Shown piece after piece: positions 43,017 to 52,622 of a stretch of 64,000 bases of DNA. A program made the position numbers and the translations under genes. Each line of letters opens with the position of its first letter. Position 1 is the stretch's first letter. The notes under the pieces were generated by a model that saw only the letters and a list, made by a program, of their open reading frames with translations, had not been told where the DNA came from and did no database searches. Source of the stretch: Paraburkholderia flagellata (GTDB lineage Bacteria; Pseudomonadota; Gammaproteobacteria; Burkholderiales; Burkholderiaceae); assembly GCF_021390645.1 (NCBI RefSeq), contig NZ_JAJEJT010000002.1, positions 806,001 through 870,000 of the forward strand. The letters run 5' to 3'.

Positions 43017-44081
43017 TCAGCCAAGCGGCTTGCCGGCGGCGTCGTAGCGGGTCCAGTAGTGCTCGAGCTTTTGCGTGCGCAGCGCGTTGTCGAGATAGCG
43101 CGGCTCGAACCACGAATCGACGTCCACGGGCTGGCGAATCAGCTTCAGGCGCAGCGCGTCCTGCGCAACGGCCTTGTAGCGCGCCACGATGAACGGATCG
43201 ATTAGCGGCGAATTGCGGTACTTCAGAGGCTGCTCGGCGAATTCGGCTTGCCAGGATGTGTAGCTCACGCCGCTCTTTGCCCAGAGTTTGAAAAGCGCGT
43301 CGCGGTTTGCTTCATCGGAAGACCATTGCGCCGCTTGCACGAAGACGTTGACTACGCGCTGCACGATATCGGGGTGCGCCTTCTCGAAGCCGTCGAGCAC
43401 GAGCAGATGCGCCTGGCGCGTCAACTGCGGCCCATCATGCTGCGATTCGTAGACGATGCGGGCAAGCCCCTGATCGCGCAGCCGGTAAAGGTGATAGTCG
43501 TTGACCGAGGCATCGATGCCTTTCGATGCGAGCGCCGCGAGCGAGCTTGCGGTATCGAGGTTGATCACGCGTAGCGCACGCTCGTCGAGCTGGTTCTCGG
43601 CGAGTGCATTGTCGGCCACGAGTTGCAGATTCGTGCCCCGAAAAATGGCGACCCGCCGGTCCTTGAGGTCCTTGATCGATTTGATGTCCGAATCGGCTGG
43701 CACGCCCACCTTCACGCCGGAACGCACGCCCGATTCCAGCAGGATGCGGGTCTTGAGACCGTTGGCGCGCGCGAGGACCGAGGGTAAGTCGCCTTGATAC
43801 GCGAAGTCGAGTGCATTGTTGGCAATGGCCTCATTCACAGCCGGGCCCGCGCCCTTGAAGAAGAGCCACTCGACTTTGATGCCGTCGGCGGCGAACTCCT
43901 TTTCGAGCAACTGCTGGCCGCGCACCGTGGCAGCGGTCGAACCGCCGAAGGTCGGGGGATCGCCGGCGCCTTGCTGCGCGACGCCGATCCGGATCACGGT
44001 GGGCTCACCGGCCGCGGCATGCAGGGAGATGAACGAGAGCGCTGCGCAAAGCAGGTACTGCAGAACGCGATGTGAACGCAT
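43017..44081 (-). CDS. Periplasmic substrate-binding protein of the sulfonate-type ABC importer
   Basis: A 354-residue SsuA/NrtA-like binding protein. Signal peptide 'MRSHRVLQYLLCAALSFISL' with cleavage about HAAAG-EPT. Mature part shows 'FFKGAGPAVNEAIANNALDFAYQGDLPSVLARANG' (in part: GAGPAVNEAIANNALDFA) and 'DLKDRRVAIFRGTNLQ', typical of aliphatic-sulfonate binders. A start 21 codons upstream (44144) is possible but would spoil the signal peptide. First gene of the operon; no ssuD/tauD oxygenase is linked, so the ligand remains open. Confidence 0.88.
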   Translation of the reverse strand: MRSHRVLQYLLCAALSFISLHAAAGEPTVIRIGVAQQGAGDPPTFGGSTAATVRGQQLLEKEFAADGIKVEWLFFKGAGPAVNEAIANNALDFAYQGDLPSVLARANGLKTRILLESGVRSGVKVGVPADSDIKSIKDLKDRRVAIFRGTNLQLVADNALAENQLDERALRVINLDTASSLAALASKGIDASVNDYHLYRLRDQGLARIVYESQHDGPQLTRQAHLLVLDGFEKAHPDIVQRVVNVFVQAAQWSSDEANRDALFKLWAKSGVSYTSWQAEFAEQPLKYRNSPLIDPFIVARYKAVAQDALRLKLIRQPVDVDSWFEPRYLDNALRTQKLEHYWTRYDAAGKPLG

Positions 44082-44373
44082 GGGCAGGTCGGATTTGAGT
44101 GACGAAACGGGGTGCGCAGACTGGCGAGCTTGCGTCGCCGTCATTGCCGTTGGGTCATTCTTTTCCGGGTACGCCGATCAGGACAACCAATGATTCGAGA
44201 TTTGCATTTCTCGACAAGAGCGCTGCGTGTTGTGGGGAAAATGAACGGCAGGGCGCCTCCATGATAGTAGAGCGCCGCCCGTACCGAAGGAAGAAATCGT
44301 GCTATCGATGTGAGCACAAGCGCAAAGCCGCAGGGCGCACAGAGCGTGATGCAGCTTTGCGCAAAAGCGCGCC

Positions 44374-45621
44374 TTATTGCGTTTCGACTGCGTGGCGCGT
44401 CGCGGCGGCGCGCCGCGACGGCATGAAATACCACACGGCGCAGAGCACTTGCAGTACGACGAGGACTGCCCATACGGTCTGATGCGCAATCGCCGGGTAG
44501 TGGCCGTCGAGTGCCGGCCAGTGCGCGAGCGCGGCGCCAATCGCGATCTGCAGAAAGAAGATGCCGATGAAGATGACAAGCGTGAACGTGGTGTTCACAC
44601 GCCCAATCAGGCGCGGCGGGAAATATTCGGCGAGCACCGCGTAAGTGAGGATGCCGGTGCCGCCGAACGCGCCGTACGCCGCCCAAAGCAAAGCTGCGGG
44701 CAGCGGCGCACGCGCCGCGAGCAAAGCTTGCACGAGCACGAAAATGAGCATTGTGACGCCGGAAAAGAGCTGAACGCTCACGCCGCGCCGCTCGAAGCTG
44801 CGTGCGAGCGCGCCAAAGCCGATATTGCCGACAATGAACGCGCCGCCCAGCACGGAAACGAGCGAGGCCGCACGCGCACCGACATCGGCGGTGCCGGCCG
44901 GCACGACGTCGCGCAGGAACGCGCCGACCCACAGCGACTGCATGGCATAGAACACGGCCTGGGTCAGCGACGAGAACGTTGCGGTCTTCCAGAACGCATG
45001 GCTGCGCAGGATGTGCGCGGTGCCCTTGAACTGTTCGAGCACGCTCGCCTGATGGTGCGTGTCGCGCGTGCGCGGCCCACCGATCCAGATGATGGCGGCC
45101 ACCAGCACCGTGAGTGCCGCGAGCCCGAGGCTCACCGCGCGCCAGGGTGCGATCGAGAGCAGCCATGAGAGCGGGGCGCCCACGGCCACGCCGCCGAGGC
45201 CCCCCACGGCCATGACGAGCCCGTTCACGAGCGTGAGCTGCGCGACGGGAAAGTGCTGGGCTGTGGCCTTGAACGCGCCGCCGAGGCAAACCGACACGCC
45301 CACGCCGATCAGCAGCCGGCCCACCATCATCGCGGCCATGTTGTGCGAGACGCCGAAGATCAACGCGCCCGCCGCGGCCACGAGCATGACGCACGCGGTG
45401 ACGCGGCGCGGGCCGTAATGGTCGAGCAGCACGCCGCCGGGGATCTGTGCGCCGGCGAAGCCGAGGAAATAGAGGCTCGTGAGCGTGCCGAGATCGGTCG
45501 CCGTGAAGCCCAGTTCACGCGAAAGAAACGGCGCAAAGCCGAGATTGACGCCGCGAAACAGGTACGAAATGAAATAGCCGAGCGCGAATACGGCGAAGAC
45601 GCGCAGTCTGAGTGAGGTCAT
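44374..45621 (-). CDS. MFS transporter of unknown substrate
   Basis: A 415-residue, 12-helix major facilitator ('FRGVNLGFAPFLSRELGFTA', 'GGVLLDHYGPRRVTACVML', 'GRLLIGVGVSVCLGGAFKA'). Divergent from a LysR gene across 110 bases, so probably LysR-controlled. No strong ribosome site; an upstream start at 45711 would overlap the regulator's promoter and is less likely. The 292 bases after the gene (44082-44373) hold nothing clear. Confidence 0.88.
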   Translation of the reverse strand: MTSLRLRVFAVFALGYFISYLFRGVNLGFAPFLSRELGFTATDLGTLTSLYFLGFAGAQIPGGVLLDHYGPRRVTACVMLVAAAGALIFGVSHNMAAMMVGRLLIGVGVSVCLGGAFKATAQHFPVAQLTLVNGLVMAVGGLGGVAVGAPLSWLLSIAPWRAVSLGLAALTVLVAAIIWIGGPRTRDTHHQASVLEQFKGTAHILRSHAFWKTATFSSLTQAVFYAMQSLWVGAFLRDVVPAGTADVGARAASLVSVLGGAFIVGNIGFGALARSFERRGVSVQLFSGVTMLIFVLVQALLAARAPLPAALLWAAYGAFGGTGILTYAVLAEYFPPRLIGRVNTTFTLVIFIGIFFLQIAIGAALAHWPALDGHYPAIAHQTVWAVLVVLQVLCAVWYFMPSRRAAATRHAVETQ

Positions 45622-45731
45622 GTTTGGGGCGGGCGAAAGCGGATTGAATGCCTGGTTGTCGATTATTGGCGATTGACGTGCACGAGGCCAGCGAGAGATT
45701 TCAGACGGCATTGTGAGTAGAATTTGACGTC

Positions 45732-46613
45732 ATGGCCCGATCTCTCCCACCTCTGCAGGCGCTGCGCGCCCTTGAAGCCGCCGCACGGCGGCGCAGTTTC
45801 AGCCGCGCCGCGGAAGAATTGCATTTGACGCACAGCGCCGTGAGCCATCACCTGCGCGCGCTCGAAACGGAACTGGGCGTCGAGCTGTTCCGCCGCGCCG
45901 GCAGCCGCATGATCCCCACCGCGGCTGGCGCGCAACTCGCCGAGCGTGTGCGCCGCAGTCTCGACGACCTGCGCGACGCGCTCGACGCCACGCGCCCCGG
46001 CGTGAGCGGCGTCACGCGCCTCGAGTTGAGCGTCATGTCCGACTTCGCCTCCGTCTGGCTGATTCCGCGCCTGGGCGACTTCTACGATCGCCATCCCATG
46101 GTCGACCTTTCGCTGCGCATGCATGCCGACGTCACGCCGCCCGACCCCTATCCCTTCGACATCGGCATCTGGCATCGGCGGGTGGACGAACCCGGTTTCC
46201 AGATCCGCAAACTGCTGGACGACCAGGTCGTTGCGGTATGCAGCCCGGCCTTGCTCGCGCGCCATCCCGGCTTTCGCATCGAGGATCTCGCGAGCATGCC
46301 GCTCCTGCGGTTTTCGCGCCGCTCGTGGCGCGACTTCTTCGAGGCCGCGGGCGTGGCCGGCGATGAACCGGAGCGCGGACCGGTGTTCGACGACGCGGGC
46401 CTGCTGCTGCAGGCCACGGTGGCCGGGCAAGGGGCGGCCACGGCGCGCCTGCAACTCGCGCGCGGCTTCATCGAGCGTGGCGAACTGGTGCAGTTGGGGC
46501 AGGTCCGCATTCCGGCCTCACTCGACTATTACTTCACGTGGCGCGAAGGGCATCCGCGCGAGGCGGCGATCCAGCAGTTCTATCGATGGATAAAGGCGCA
46601 ATTGGCCAATTGA
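45732..46613 (+). CDS. LysR-family regulator, GcvA-like
   Basis: A 293-residue regulator opening 'RSLPPLQALRALEAAARRRSFSRAAEEL' with helix-turn-helix 'LTHSAVSHHLRALE', typical of the GcvA/AmpR branch. The effector domain is full length. Likely regulates the divergent MFS gene. Confidence 0.9.
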   Translation: MARSLPPLQALRALEAAARRRSFSRAAEELHLTHSAVSHHLRALETELGVELFRRAGSRMIPTAAGAQLAERVRRSLDDLRDALDATRPGVSGVTRLELSVMSDFASVWLIPRLGDFYDRHPMVDLSLRMHADVTPPDPYPFDIGIWHRRVDEPGFQIRKLLDDQVVAVCSPALLARHPGFRIEDLASMPLLRFSRRSWRDFFEAAGVAGDEPERGPVFDDAGLLLQATVAGQGAATARLQLARGFIERGELVQLGQVRIPASLDYYFTWREGHPREAAIQQFYRWIKAQLAN

Positions 46614-47120
46614 TGCCGGCCAGCCTCTCCTATTGCGCAATGGGTATTCGGGTTAACCGCTGTCCGTATTGTCAACGCCGCTTGTGTGATGCGCGTTGCT
46701 CTTTGATTAAAGCGGCTCAATCCCGCTCGCGAATACGCGATTAGCGATCTTATTCATATCGCATGCACCAAAGCGGATCATGGCTGAAGGCATGACACTG
46801 GGCGTTTGAATGCCGCAATGAAATGGCGGTGACTGGGCAGCAAAGCGGACCTAAAGGGATATGAAGCGGGCTGATGACGCCATTTCAATTGCATTGTTGA
46901 ATAGTGGCTTCACTATTTGGACAATCAACGCATTCGTCTGTGGAAAGCAGCACGAAGTGTGGCGTGGAATCACAGATTGGGCACGCTTCGTGTCAAGAAT
47001 GAAATAGTTGCGGTATTGTTACTTCCCATCGCGGTCTGGCGCGCGAATGTTTTGTAGTCAATGGTGTAGTTAACGGCCCATTCCTGGGCCAGCAATAAGA
47101 CTGACAACAGGAGAAACTGC
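46614..47120. other. Long intergenic region ahead of the BON gene
   Basis: About 500 bases of lower GC with no convincing gene. Contains the palindrome ATTGCGCAAT (46632-46641) and, near its end, the hairpin GGCCCA-TTCC-TGGGCC (47075-47090) in the presumed leader, 30 bases before the BON start. Confidence 0.5.
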
Positions 47121-47516
47121 ATGAAGGCTATTCAGATGTTCAAGCTGGCCGCAGCCACGGCACTGGTGGCGGCGTCGTTCCAGGTCTATGCGCAGGACGC
47201 GTCGGCCCCGGCCGCCGCTGCCCCCACCAGCGGCCCGACGGCCGCTGCCCAGCACAACGTCAATCAATCGAAGGCAGCACTGCGTCAAGCGCGCGCAGCG
47301 AACCGTGCGCTCGGCCGCAAGGTCCGTTCGGCCCTCGCGCGTGACCGGAACATCAGCGTGTCCAACATTACCGTGCGCGCGAAAGACGGCGCCGTTATCC
47401 TGCAAGGCACCGTGCCCGAGCAGTCGCAGATCGAGCGCGCTGGCGATGTCGCCAAGGGCGTGGAAGGTGTAACGTCGGTGCGTAACGCGCTGACGATCCG
47501 CCCGGTTGGGACCTGA
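47121..47516 (+). CDS. Periplasmic BON-domain protein
   Basis: A 131-residue exported protein. Signal peptide MKAIQMFKLAAATALVAAS, cleavage near VYA-QDAS. An Ala/Pro/Gln-rich linker (about 25-60) leads to a single BON domain (about 62-128, 'LGRKVRSALARDRNISVSNI', 'AVILQGTVPEQSQIE', 'VEGVTSVRNALTI'). BON domains bind phospholipid surfaces and occur in OsmY-like stress proteins. CAGGAG precedes the ATG. Own long leader and a very strong terminator, so a highly expressed single-gene unit is likely. Confidence 0.9.
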   Translation: MKAIQMFKLAAATALVAASFQVYAQDASAPAAAAPTSGPTAAAQHNVNQSKAALRQARAANRALGRKVRSALARDRNISVSNITVRAKDGAVILQGTVPEQSQIERAGDVAKGVEGVTSVRNALTIRPVGT

Positions 47517-47600
47517 GCATCGGCTAGCCGGCGCGCGCCGACCGTGCGTGGAGGTGCGGACGGCGACGCTGGAGCGGGTGCAGCCAGATTCTTCCTGAAG

Positions 47601-47646
47601 GCCGCACATGCAGTCCCGTTCGTGGACTGCATGTGCGGCTTTTTTG
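47601..47646 (+). terminator. Strong rho-independent terminator of the BON gene
   Basis: Sixteen-base perfect arms GCCGCACATGCAGTCC (47601-47616) and GGACTGCATGTGCGGC (47624-47639), then six T. Lies about 85 bases past the BON stop and 30 before the convergent LysR stop. Confidence 0.92.
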
Positions 47647-47677
47647 TTGCTTGTCGAGGCTCTAGAGCAAGGAGCGC

Positions 47678-48607
47678 TCAGGCTTCGACGTAATGCATTT
47701 CCGGCGATTCGCCCATTAGCAGCGGGCGATTGGCGTCGGCGGCCGCGCGCAGGTAATCCCAGAGCGACGTAATGCGCCGCAGCTTGCGCAGATCCTCGCG
47801 GCTGCACAGCCAGAAGCGCCGCGTCACCACGACTTCGTCGGGCAGGATCGGCACGAGGCGCGGGTCAGGCTCGGCCATGAAGCAAGGCAGGATGGCGAGC
47901 GCGCTGCCCTGCAGCGCAGCATGGTATTGCGCGATCACGCTGGTGCTGCACAGGTTTGCAGTCACGTTAGGCGCGGTTCGTTCGAGATAGAGCAACTCGT
48001 GGCTGAACGCCAGATCGGCGACATAGCTGATGAAGGCGTGATTGCGCAGGTCGGCGCCTGTGCGAATGGGCGGATGGCGCTCGAGATAGGCGGGTGTGCC
48101 GTACAGACGCAACCGGTAGTCGCACAGCTTCGTGTAGACATACTGCCCGCGCTCGGGGCGCTCCAGCATGATCGCGAGGTCGGCCTCACGCTTTGAAAGG
48201 CTCACGAAATGCGGCACCGGCAACAGGTCGATCGACATGTCGGGATGCTGGCCCGTGAAGCGCGCCAACTGCGGCGCGAGAAAGAAGCAACCGAAACCCT
48301 CCGTCGAGCCCACGCGAACATGGCCCGAAAGCGACTGCGCGCCAATCGCGAACTGCTCGCTGGCCGATTGCACCGTCGTTTCCACGGCATCCGCGTAGGC
48401 CAGCAGGCGCTGGCCTTCGGCAGTCAGCACGAAGCCGCCCGAGCGTGATTTGTCGAACAGGACGGTGCCTAGCGCCGCCTCCAGTTCCCGCACCCGGCGC
48501 GCGACCGTGGTGTGGTCAACGCCCAGGCGCTTCGCGGCGCCGCTTGCGCGCTGCGTGCGCGCCACTTCCAGGAAGTAGCGCAGATCGTCCCAGTTCAAGG
48601 TCTCCAT
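47678..48607 (-). CDS. LysR-family regulator divergent from mmsAB
   Basis: A 309-residue regulator with 'NWDDLRYFLEVARTQRASGA' and helix-turn-helix 'GVDHTTVARRVRELE'. Divergent from mmsAB and therefore the probable activator of valine/beta-alanine-type catabolism, though LysR rather than the AraC-type MmsR of pseudomonads. A start eight codons upstream (48631) exists; the inner ATG gives the normal family N-terminus. Confidence 0.88.
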   Translation of the reverse strand: METLNWDDLRYFLEVARTQRASGAAKRLGVDHTTVARRVRELEAALGTVLFDKSRSGGFVLTAEGQRLLAYADAVETTVQSASEQFAIGAQSLSGHVRVGSTEGFGCFFLAPQLARFTGQHPDMSIDLLPVPHFVSLSKREADLAIMLERPERGQYVYTKLCDYRLRLYGTPAYLERHPPIRTGADLRNHAFISYVADLAFSHELLYLERTAPNVTANLCSTSVIAQYHAALQGSALAILPCFMAEPDPRLVPILPDEVVVTRRFWLCSREDLRKLRRITSLWDYLRAAADANRPLLMGESPEMHYVEA

Positions 48608-48664
48608 ACTGCTCGTTGTGTGTTTTTGCATATCGGATGGGCTTTTTCATCACTATGCCGTGGA

Positions 48665-48682
48665 TATTCGAATAACTATACT
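48665..48682 (+). promoter_or_regulatory. Putative mmsAB promoter with LysR-type palindrome
   Basis: Perfect palindrome TATTCGAATA (48665-48674) directly before a near-ideal -10 TATACT (48677-48682); the -35 position is poor, as in activator-dependent promoters. Sits between the divergent LysR and mmsA. About 280 bases of leader follow, containing a 48-codon frame of doubtful reality (48742-48888). Confidence 0.5.
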
Positions 48683-48963
48683 CGTTCAAAGAGGCGACAG
48701 AAACAGACACGGTCGCACGACAACAAGGATGGAGACAGACGATGCAAATGCAGTTGTTCCCCGCGCGGGCGCCGCAGGTGTGCCCGTGTTCAGCAGGACT
48801 CTTCTCGACTTCGCCCGGCTCCATTCCCAGCACGCTCGACATGACTGCACGCGTTTGCATAGGGTTCTCGCGCGCGTGCTGCAATTGAGATTTCGCTGAC
48901 TCCACACATTTCGCTATATCCGGCTACGGCCGGCCCGTTCGAATCCATCAGGGAGAGTTCACG

Positions 48964-50490
48964 ATGAACGCAGTGACCCAGGCATCCAACGCACATGTTT
49001 CCACCGTCAAACTGCTCATCGACGGCGAGTTCGTCGAATCGAAAACGAAGGAATGGCGCGACATCGTCAATCCGGCCACGCAGGAAGTGCTGGCGCGCGT
49101 GCCGTTCGCGACCGTCGAGGAAGTGGACCAGGCTGTGAAGGCCGCGCACGCCGCGTTCGCCACGTGGAAGAACACGCCGGTCGGCGCGCGTTTGCGCATC
49201 ATGCTCAAACTACAGGCGCTGATTCGCGAGCACATGCCGCGCATCGCGAAGACGCTCACCGCCGAACAGGGCAAGACGCTGCCTGACGCCGAGGGCGATA
49301 TTTTCCGCGGCCTCGAAGTCGTCGAGCACGCTTGCTCGATCGGCACGCTGCAGCAAGGCGGTTTCGCCGAGAACGTGGCGGGCGGTGTGGACACCTACAC
49401 CCTGCAGCAGCCGCTAGGCGTATGCGCCGGCATCACGCCGTTCAACTTCCCCGCGATGATCCCGCTGTGGATGTTCCCGATGGCGATCGTTTGCGGCAAT
49501 ACGTTCGTGCTCAAGCCATCGGAGCAGGACCCGCTTTCGACCATGCAGCTCGTCGAACTCGCGATCGAAGCGGGCATTCCGAAGGGTGTGCTCAACGTCG
49601 TGCACGGCGGCAAGGAAGTCGTCGATGCGATCTGCACGCACGAACTCGTGAAGGCAATATCGTTCGTCGGCTCGACGGCCGTGGGTACGCACGTTTATCG
49701 TCTGGGCAGCGAGCACGGCAAGCGTGTGCAGTCGATGATGGGCGCGAAGAATCACGCCGTCGTGCTGCCCGATGCGAATCGCGAGCAGGCGCTCAATGCG
49801 CTGGTCGGTGCGGCGTTCGGCGCGGCGGGCCAGCGTTGCATGGCGACCTCGGTGGCCGTGTTCGTGGGTGCGGCGCAGGAATGGGTGGACGAACTCGTCG
49901 AAAAGGCGAAGACGCTCAAGGTCAACGCGGGCCACGAGGCCAGGACGGACGTCGGGCCGGTCGTGTCGCGCGCCGCGAAAACGCGCATTCTCGGCCTGAT
50001 CGACTCGGGCGTGAAGCAGGGCGCGACGCTCGCACTGGATGGCCGTGACGTGACGGTGCCGGGCTATGAGAGTGGCAACTTCGTCGGGCCCACGGTGTTC
50101 ACGGACGTGAAGACCGATATGGACATCTACACGAACGAGATTTTCGGGCCCGTGCTCGTGGTGCTCACGGCGAAGACGCTGGACGAAGCGATCGCCATCG
50201 TCAACGCGAATCCGTTCGGCAACGGCGTGGGCCTTTTCACGCAAAGCGGCGCGGCGGCGCGCAAGTTCCAGAGCGAGATCGACATTGGCCAGGTGGGCAT
50301 CAACATTCCGATTCCGGTGCCGGTGCCGTATTTCAGCTTCACGGGCTCGCGCGGTTCGAAGCTCGGCGACCTGGGCCCGTATGGCAAGCAGGTCGTGCAG
50401 TTCTACACGCAGACCAAGACGGTCACCGCGCGCTGGTTCGACGACGCGACTGTGAGCGACGGCGTGAACACGACGATCAGCCTGCGCTGA
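48964..50490 (+). CDS. mmsA: Methylmalonate-semialdehyde dehydrogenase (CoA-acylating)
   Basis: A 508-residue aldehyde dehydrogenase. Catalytic Cys292 in 'GQRCMATS'; '[19 protein letters not shown]' and '[16 protein letters not shown]' are the MmsA fingerprints that separate it from ordinary ALDHs. Converts (methyl)malonate semialdehyde to acetyl- or propionyl-CoA in valine, myo-inositol and beta-alanine breakdown. GGGAG precedes the ATG. Operon with mmsB. Confidence 0.96.
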   Translation: MNAVTQASNAHVSTVKLLIDGEFVESKTKEWRDIVNPATQEVLARVPFATVEEVDQAVKAAHAAFATWKNTPVGARLRIMLKLQALIREHMPRIAKTLTAEQGKTLPDAEGDIFRGLEVVEHACSIGTLQQGGFAENVAGGVDTYTLQQPLGVCAGITPFNFPAMIPLWMFPMAIVCGNTFVLKPSEQDPLSTMQLVELAIEAGIPKGVLNVVHGGKEVVDAICTHELVKAISFVGSTAVGTHVYRLGSEHGKRVQSMMGAKNHAVVLPDANREQALNALVGAAFGAAGQRCMATSVAVFVGAAQEWVDELVEKAKTLKVNAGHEARTDVGPVVSRAAKTRILGLIDSGVKQGATLALDGRDVTVPGYESGNFVGPTVFTDVKTDMDIYTNEIFGPVLVVLTAKTLDEAIAIVNANPFGNGVGLFTQSGAAARKFQSEIDIGQVGINIPIPVPVPYFSFTGSRGSKLGDLGPYGKQVVQFYTQTKTVTARWFDDATVSDGVNTTISLR

Positions 50491-50541
50491 TACGCCGCCT
50501 GAGATAAACATGGAGTACTGAACAATAACGGAGACAGGCTC

Positions 50542-51432
50542 ATGAAAATTGGATTCGTCGGGCTGGGCCACATGGGCGCACCAATGGCGCTCAACCTGCT
50601 CAAGGCGGGACATACCGTGGCGGTGTTCGACCTGAGTGCGAGCGCGATGCAAACGCTCGCCGAGGCCGGCGCGCAGAAAGCCGTATCGGCGAAGGCGGCG
50701 GCAAGCGGTGCGGAGTGCGTCATCACGATGCTGCCCGCGGCGGCGCACGTGCGCGGCGTGCTCACGGCGCAAGACGGCGTGCTGGCGGGCATCGCGAAGG
50801 GCGTGACGATCATCGATTCGAGCACGATCGATCCGGCGAGCGTCAAGGAGTTCGCGAAGCTCGCCGCCGCGCAGGGCAACGCGTTTGTCGATGCGCCAGT
50901 CTCGGGCGGCACGGGCGGCGCGGCCGCGGGCACGCTCACCTTCATGGTGGGCGGCAGCGCCGAGAACTACGAGAGCGTGAAGCCGGTGCTCTCGGGCATG
51001 GGCAAGAACATCGTCCATTGCGGCGAGACCGGCACGGGGCAGGTGGCGAAGATCTGCAACAACCTCGTGCTCGGCATCACGATGGCCGGCGTGGCCGAAG
51101 CGATGGCGCTGGGCGAGGCGCTCGGCATTGACCCGAAGGTGCTGGGCGGCATCATGAACACGTCCACGGGACGCTGCTGGAGTTCGGACACGTACAACCC
51201 GTACCCGGGCGTGATCGAAACGGCGCCTTCTTCGCGCGGCTACACGGGCGGCTTCGGGACGGATCTCATGCTCAAGGACCTGGGTCTTGCCACCGACGCC
51301 GCAAGAGGCGTGCATCAGCCCGCGTACATGGGGGCGCTCGCGCAGCAGCTCTATCAGGCCATGAGCAGCCACGGCGACGGCAAGCTCGACTTCTCGGCGA
51401 TCATCAAGCTGTATCGCGCTCAGAAAGGTTGA
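50542..51432 (+). CDS. mmsB: 3-hydroxyisobutyrate dehydrogenase
   Basis: A 296-residue NAD-dependent beta-hydroxyacid dehydrogenase. 'GFVGLGHMGAPMALNLLKAG' is the Rossmann signature, 'FVDAPVSGGTGGAAAGTL' the substrate loop, and Lys in 'GQVAKICNNLVLGI' the catalytic residue. 'GRCWSSDTYNPYPGV' is diagnostic for 3-hydroxyisobutyrate. Supplies MmsA with methylmalonate semialdehyde in valine degradation. Confidence 0.96.
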   Translation: MKIGFVGLGHMGAPMALNLLKAGHTVAVFDLSASAMQTLAEAGAQKAVSAKAAASGAECVITMLPAAAHVRGVLTAQDGVLAGIAKGVTIIDSSTIDPASVKEFAKLAAAQGNAFVDAPVSGGTGGAAAGTLTFMVGGSAENYESVKPVLSGMGKNIVHCGETGTGQVAKICNNLVLGITMAGVAEAMALGEALGIDPKVLGGIMNTSTGRCWSSDTYNPYPGVIETAPSSRGYTGGFGTDLMLKDLGLATDAARGVHQPAYMGALAQQLYQAMSSHGDGKLDFSAIIKLYRAQKG

Positions 51433-51453
51433 GTCACGCAGTTTCGAGTCGCG

Positions 51454-51483
51454 AAAGGCGCGCTGCGAAGCGCGCCTTTTTTT
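51454..51483 (+). terminator. Rho-independent terminator of mmsAB
   Basis: GGCGCGC (51457-51463), loop TGCGAA, GCGCGCC (51470-51476), seven T (51477-51483); flanking AAA can extend the stem. Confidence 0.88.
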
Positions 51484-51495
51484 GCGCCTGTGTTT

Positions 51496-52551
51496 TCAGC
51501 CCTTGATACGAGCCTCGACACGCGCGAAGAGTCGCTCGAACCAGACGCCGAGCAGCGCATTCGAAGGCGCGAGCGCGGTGGAGCAGGCGAGAATGCGATA
51601 GACGTCGTTGCGCCTGACCTTCGAGGTCTTCGCGGGATCGAGCCAGTCGTCGTTGTCGACGAGGCGCTCGAGCGTTTCCAGGCCGATGAGAATGGGCCAC
51701 AGGCACGCAAGCCGCAGGCGCACCGAAAGGCGCGGCAGCGCGAACGTATAGTCGATGGCCGCGCGGAAATGATCGAGCGCGATGCGCACGAGTTCGAGCA
51801 TGATCGGCCGCGCGCGCGCCGAGGCGCCGGGCTTGAGCAGGTCCTGCGCGGTGAGCCCGGCCTGGGCCAGCATCGAAGCGGGCAGATAACATCGGCCGAT
51901 GCGCAGATCCTTGCCGCAGTCGCGCAGCACGTTCACCATCTGCAAGGCCTTGCCGAAGCGGATGCCGCGCGCGTACATGGTTTGTTCCAGCGAGGGCGCG
52001 AGGGTGCCCGGCAAGTGCATGTACGTCATCTTCGTCCAGAACTCGCCCACGCAGCCCGCCACGAGATACGTATAGCGGTCGAGTTCGTCCCACGTGTTCA
52101 GCGCGGCCACCTGACCCGAGCGCTCGTCGGGGAATGTGCGCAGATCGAATTCCATGCCTTCGGTGAGCGTGGTGACGATCTCGCGGACGGCACGGCGATC
52201 GGCGTCGTCGAGTTGCGCGAGCACATCGAGCGCGCCGCCGAGCGATTCGAGCAGCAACTTCTCGTCCGATTGCGTTTGCTGGCCCGCAACTTCGCCTGCG
52301 AGATCGGCGAGCAGGGTGTCATCGTTCGCCGCGCCGTTCACGCGCTCGCGCAGCGCGAGCAGCAGGGCGAGCCGCCGCTCGGGCGGAATCAGCGCGGTGT
52401 CGGCAATGGTGTCGGCGGCGCGCGCGAGCAGATAGGCTTCGCCCACGGGGTCGCGCATGCCAGCGGGCAGAACGCGCATCGTGAGGTAGAACGAACGGGA
52501 AACGCCTTTGAGCAACGGGCCCAGCAGGAAGGCCCGGGTAGAATTCTGCAT
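51496..52551 (-). CDS. Squalene/phytoene synthase-family enzyme
   Basis: A 351-residue isoprenoid head-to-head condensing enzyme, length close to one-gene bacterial squalene synthases rather than the shorter HpnC/HpnD pair (about 270-290). First Asp-rich motif 'LLARAADTIADT', central 'YLVAGCVGEFWTKM' and second Asp-rich motif 'NVLRDCGKDLRIGRCYLP' are intact. Condenses two farnesyl diphosphates to squalene or a related product for hopanoids/carotenoids. No cyclase or hpn gene is adjacent. Start at 52549-52551 (MQNSTRAF) has a weak ribosome site. Confidence 0.88.
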   Translation of the reverse strand: MQNSTRAFLLGPLLKGVSRSFYLTMRVLPAGMRDPVGEAYLLARAADTIADTALIPPERRLALLLALRERVNGAANDDTLLADLAGEVAGQQTQSDEKLLLESLGGALDVLAQLDDADRRAVREIVTTLTEGMEFDLRTFPDERSGQVAALNTWDELDRYTYLVAGCVGEFWTKMTYMHLPGTLAPSLEQTMYARGIRFGKALQMVNVLRDCGKDLRIGRCYLPASMLAQAGLTAQDLLKPGASARARPIMLELVRIALDHFRAAIDYTFALPRLSVRLRLACLWPILIGLETLERLVDNDDWLDPAKTSKVRRNDVYRILACSTALAPSNALLGVWFERLFARVEARIKG

Positions 52552-52622
52552 GTCGGATAGGGGCAGCGAGGGACGGATCGGACGCAGCCGCATTGTATCG
52601 TGGACGAAGGAGACGAGGCCCG

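Noticed and set aside
48742..48888. 48-codon ORF in the mmsAB leader with GGAGACAG before its ATG
   Set aside because: The ribosome site is reasonable, but the Cys/Ser/Pro-rich product and lack of any family make chance likely; kept only as a note to the leader.
49414..51372. 652-codon open frame on the minus strand
   Set aside because: Antisense of mmsA and mmsB; His/Arg-rich with no family features.
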